6,291 nt of DNA from an uncultured bacterium (GTDB lineage Bacteria > Actinomycetota > Coriobacteriia > Coriobacteriales > Coriobacteriaceae). A program made the position numbers and the translations under genes. Below the pieces are notes generated by a model. The model saw only the letters and a list, made by a program, of their open reading frames with translations, did no database searches and was not told where the DNA came from. The stretch lies in assembly GCA_905216045.1 (NCBI GenBank), contig CAJMSL010000112.1:1-6291 (forward strand). Direction: 5' to 3'. Positions 4,669-6,291 of this stretch are shown here, piece by piece; position 1 is the first letter of the stretch, and the number at the start of each line of letters is the position of its first letter.

Positions 4669-4956
4669 TTAGGCCTGGTTGCCAAAGACCTCGATGGTGT
4701 CGCCCTCGGCCAGCGTGACGATGGCCTTCTTCCAAGAACGGGTCTTGCCGGCGACATAGCGCACGCGCTTGGTCTTGGGCTTGACCGTCAGGGTGTTCAC
4801 GCGAACGACCTTGACGCCGAAGATCTCCTCGACAGCGTCCTTGATCTGATACTTGTTAGCATCCTTGGCGACCTCGAACGTGTACTTGTTCTGCTCCATG
4901 CCGGAGAAGGAACGCTCGGACACGATCGGACGGATGATGATCTCGTGGGCGGTCAT
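4669..4956 (-). CDS. rplW: 50S ribosomal protein L23 (uL23)
   Basis: L23 sits at the exit of the peptide tunnel. It is the docking point for trigger factor and the signal recognition particle. The 95-residue product has the expected N-terminal IIIRPIVSERS (residues 6-16). It continues with YTFEVAKDANKYQIKDAVEEIFGVKVVRV in two parts (25-41 and 42-53), then the basic hairpin NTLTVKPKTKRVRYVAGKTR and KKAIVTLAEGDTIEVF at the end. GGGGAGGTG at 4966-4974, inside the end of rplD, lies nine bases before the ATG. There are no untranslated bases between rplD and rplW. Downstream comes the unusually long, hairpin-rich 179-base gap before rplB. Identification is secure. Confidence 0.98.
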   Translation of the reverse strand: MTAHEIIIRPIVSERSFSGMEQNKYTFEVAKDANKYQIKDAVEEIFGVKVVRVNTLTVKPKTKRVRYVAGKTRSWKKAIVTLAEGDTIEVFGNQA

Positions 4957-5583
4957 TTATGCAAGCACCTCCCCGAAGTGAGCGGCGATGTCGGCGGGCA
5001 TCAGCACAGCGTTGTTGTTGACGAGATCGTAGGTGTTGGCCTCGTCAGCGGTGATGATGAACGTCTTGGGAATGTTGCGGAACGACAGGTAGGCGTTGAC
5101 GTCCTCATCGCGAACGATGATGGTCAGACGCTTGCCCTCAAGACCGAGAGCCTTGAGCATGGCGACGGCAGCCTTGGTGGAAGGCTTCTCGAAGCCGTAG
5201 TCGTCGACGAGCACAAGCTCGCCATCGGCCAGCTTGGCGGACAGCGCGGAGCGCATAGCCAGCTTGACCTCCTTGTTGTTCATACGCTTAGCGTAGGAAC
5301 GGGGCTTGGGGGCGAAGACAACGCCACCGTGACGCCACTGGGCAGCACGGATGGAACCCTGGCGGGCACGGCCGGTGCCCTTCTGACGCCAAGGCTTCTT
5401 GCCGCCACCGGAAACCTCAGAGCGACCCTTAGCAGACTGGGTGCCCTGACGCCAAGAGGCCATCTGGCACTTGACGATGTGGTGCATAACGTGGATGTTC
5501 GGCTCGATGCCGTACACCTCAGCGGCGAGCTCGGCCTCGGCGACCTTCTTGCCCTCGCTGTTCTTTACTTCAAACTTTGCCAT
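4957..5583 (-). CDS. rplD: 50S ribosomal protein L4 (uL4)
   Basis: L4 binds 23S rRNA and places a long loop in the wall of the peptide exit tunnel. In E. coli it also represses its own S10 operon. The 208-residue protein shows the hallmark loop motif GGGKKPWRQKGTGRARQGS (about residues 59-77), followed by WRHGGVVFAPKPRSY (83-97). The C-terminal half is the globular alpha/beta domain, with a DDYGFEKPSTK segment. AAGGAGAA at 5591-5598, seven bases before the ATG, fixes the start. The TAA stop abuts the rplW ATG directly (TAAATG), which suggests coupled translation. Whether this L4 autoregulates the operon cannot be judged, because the region upstream of rplC is cut off. Identification is secure. 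Confidence 0.98.
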   Translation of the reverse strand: MAKFEVKNSEGKKVAEAELAAEVYGIEPNIHVMHHIVKCQMASWRQGTQSAKGRSEVSGGGKKPWRQKGTGRARQGSIRAAQWRHGGVVFAPKPRSYAKRMNNKEVKLAMRSALSAKLADGELVLVDDYGFEKPSTKAAVAMLKALGLEGKRLTIIVRDEDVNAYLSFRNIPKTFIITADEANTYDLVNNNAVLMPADIAAHFGEVLA

Positions 5584-5629
5584 TTAAGTGTTCTCCTTGG
5601 TATGACGCTGGGCTAAATGGGCTGGGCCC

Positions 5630-6250
5630 TTAGGCCATACGGATGGCGACGAGACCATTCTTGGCACCCGGGACAGCGCCCTTGACCAAGATGAGGTTCT
5701 GCTCGGCATCGATGCGGACAACGGAAAGGTTCTTGACGGTAACGCGCTCGTTACCCATGTGACCGGCCATCTTGACGCCCTTGAGGACGCGCGCAGGATA
5801 GGCGCACTGACCGATAGAACCGGGGTGACGCTGGAAGTGAGAACCATGCGTCATAGGACCGCGGCGCTGACCCCAGCGCTTGATGCGACCCTGGAAACCC
5901 TTACCCTTGGAGGTACCGATGACGTCGACCTTCTCGACATCAGCGAAATCAGCGACGGTGACGACCTCGCCGACCTTGTGCTCCTCGCCGTTCTCGACGC
6001 GGACCTCACGAAGGAAGCGAACAGGCTCGACGCCAGCCTTGGCGAAGTGACCAGCCATGGGCTTGTTCACGTTCTTGGCCTTGATGTCGCCGAAACCGAT
6101 CTGGACGGCGTCATAGCCGTCGGTTGCCTGAGTTTTAACCTGCGAGACAGCGCAGGGGCCAGCCTGGATGACCGTGACGGGAACGACGTTGTCGTCTTCG
6201 TCCCACACCTGCGTCATCCCGATCTTGCGGCCAAGAATCGTGCTGACCAT
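5630..6250 (-). CDS. rplC: 50S ribosomal protein L3 (uL3)
   Basis: L3 is a 23S rRNA-binding protein that is needed early in large-subunit assembly and sends an extension toward the peptidyl-transferase centre. The 206-residue product opens with the family signature GRKIGMTQVW (residues 7-16). It carries the central GTSKGKGFQGRIKRW stretch (112-126), the HPGSIGQ loop (142-148) and the C-terminal KMAGHMGNERVTV segment (160-172), ending near the usual length of about 205-210. The position of the glutamine methylated in E. coli L3 (in GQNQT there) reads GQCAY here, so that modification site is absent. The ATG is supported by AAGGAAAG at 6254-6261. It is the first complete gene in the window, and rplD follows after 46 bases. 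Identification is secure. Confidence 0.98.
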   Translation of the reverse strand: MVSTILGRKIGMTQVWDEDDNVVPVTVIQAGPCAVSQVKTQATDGYDAVQIGFGDIKAKNVNKPMAGHFAKAGVEPVRFLREVRVENGEEHKVGEVVTVADFADVEKVDVIGTSKGKGFQGRIKRWGQRRGPMTHGSHFQRHPGSIGQCAYPARVLKGVKMAGHMGNERVTVKNLSVVRIDAEQNLILVKGAVPGAKNGLVAIRMA

Positions 6251-6291
6251 ACTCTTTCCTTACCCTCGGTGGTCATGGGACCTCGTGCGCA

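Noticed and set aside
4558..5616. Plus-strand open frame (352 codons) opposite rplW and rplD
   Set aside because: Same shadow effect: the composition mirrors the codons of the sense genes, and no family or ribosome binding site is seen.
1..6291. CRISPR array, insertion sequence, rRNA genes or defence system
   Set aside because: No regularly spaced repeats, transposase, rRNA segments or non-ribosomal complete genes are present.

Overview
This window is a housekeeping ribosomal-protein operon read entirely on the minus strand. In transcription order, from high to low coordinates, it holds rplC (L3), rplD (L4), rplW (L23), rplB (L2), rpsS (S19), rplV (L22), rpsC (S3), rplP (L16), rpmC (L29), rpsQ (S17), rplN (L14) and rplX (L24). 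This is the conserved S10 cluster followed by the first two genes of the spc cluster. All twelve genes are complete, have family-typical lengths apart from a longer L16, and have clear Shine-Dalgarno sites.

Organism: GC content is high, codon use is strongly biased, and the gene order is canonical for bacteria. The protein sequences and a short intergenic repeat-like segment at about 117-300 remind me of Coriobacteriia, possibly Collinsella. That assignment rests on memory of similar sequences and was not searched.

Layout: 6251-6291 is a short leader with the rplC ribosome binding site and no recognisable end of rpsJ. From 6250 down to 4669 lie L3-L4-L23. A 179-base gap (4490-4668) between rplW and rplB is packed with three successive inverted repeats. 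From 4489 down to 1268 lie L2-S19-L22-S3-L16-L29-S17, with spacings from a one-base overlap to 32 bases. A 118-base gap (1150-1267) before rplN can fold into a three-way junction in the mRNA. rplN and rplX follow, and a strong hairpin with a U-tract (397-434) ends the transcript. The spc cluster is therefore cut after rplX: rplE, rpsN and the rest are not here.

The first 460 bases differ from the rest. They contain a possible 3' end of a plus-strand gene converging on the operon (3-92), a pair of imperfect 20-base direct repeats, and a low-complexity, palindrome-rich intergenic segment with four copies of TTTGTCCC.

The proteins assemble into the two ribosomal subunits. L3, L4, L2, L22, L23, L29, L16, L14 and L24 belong to the large subunit, and S19, S3 and S17 to the small subunit. 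I see no novel protein system. The most interesting signals are the two structured intergenic gaps inside the operon, the early end of the operon, and the repeat-like segment beyond the terminator.
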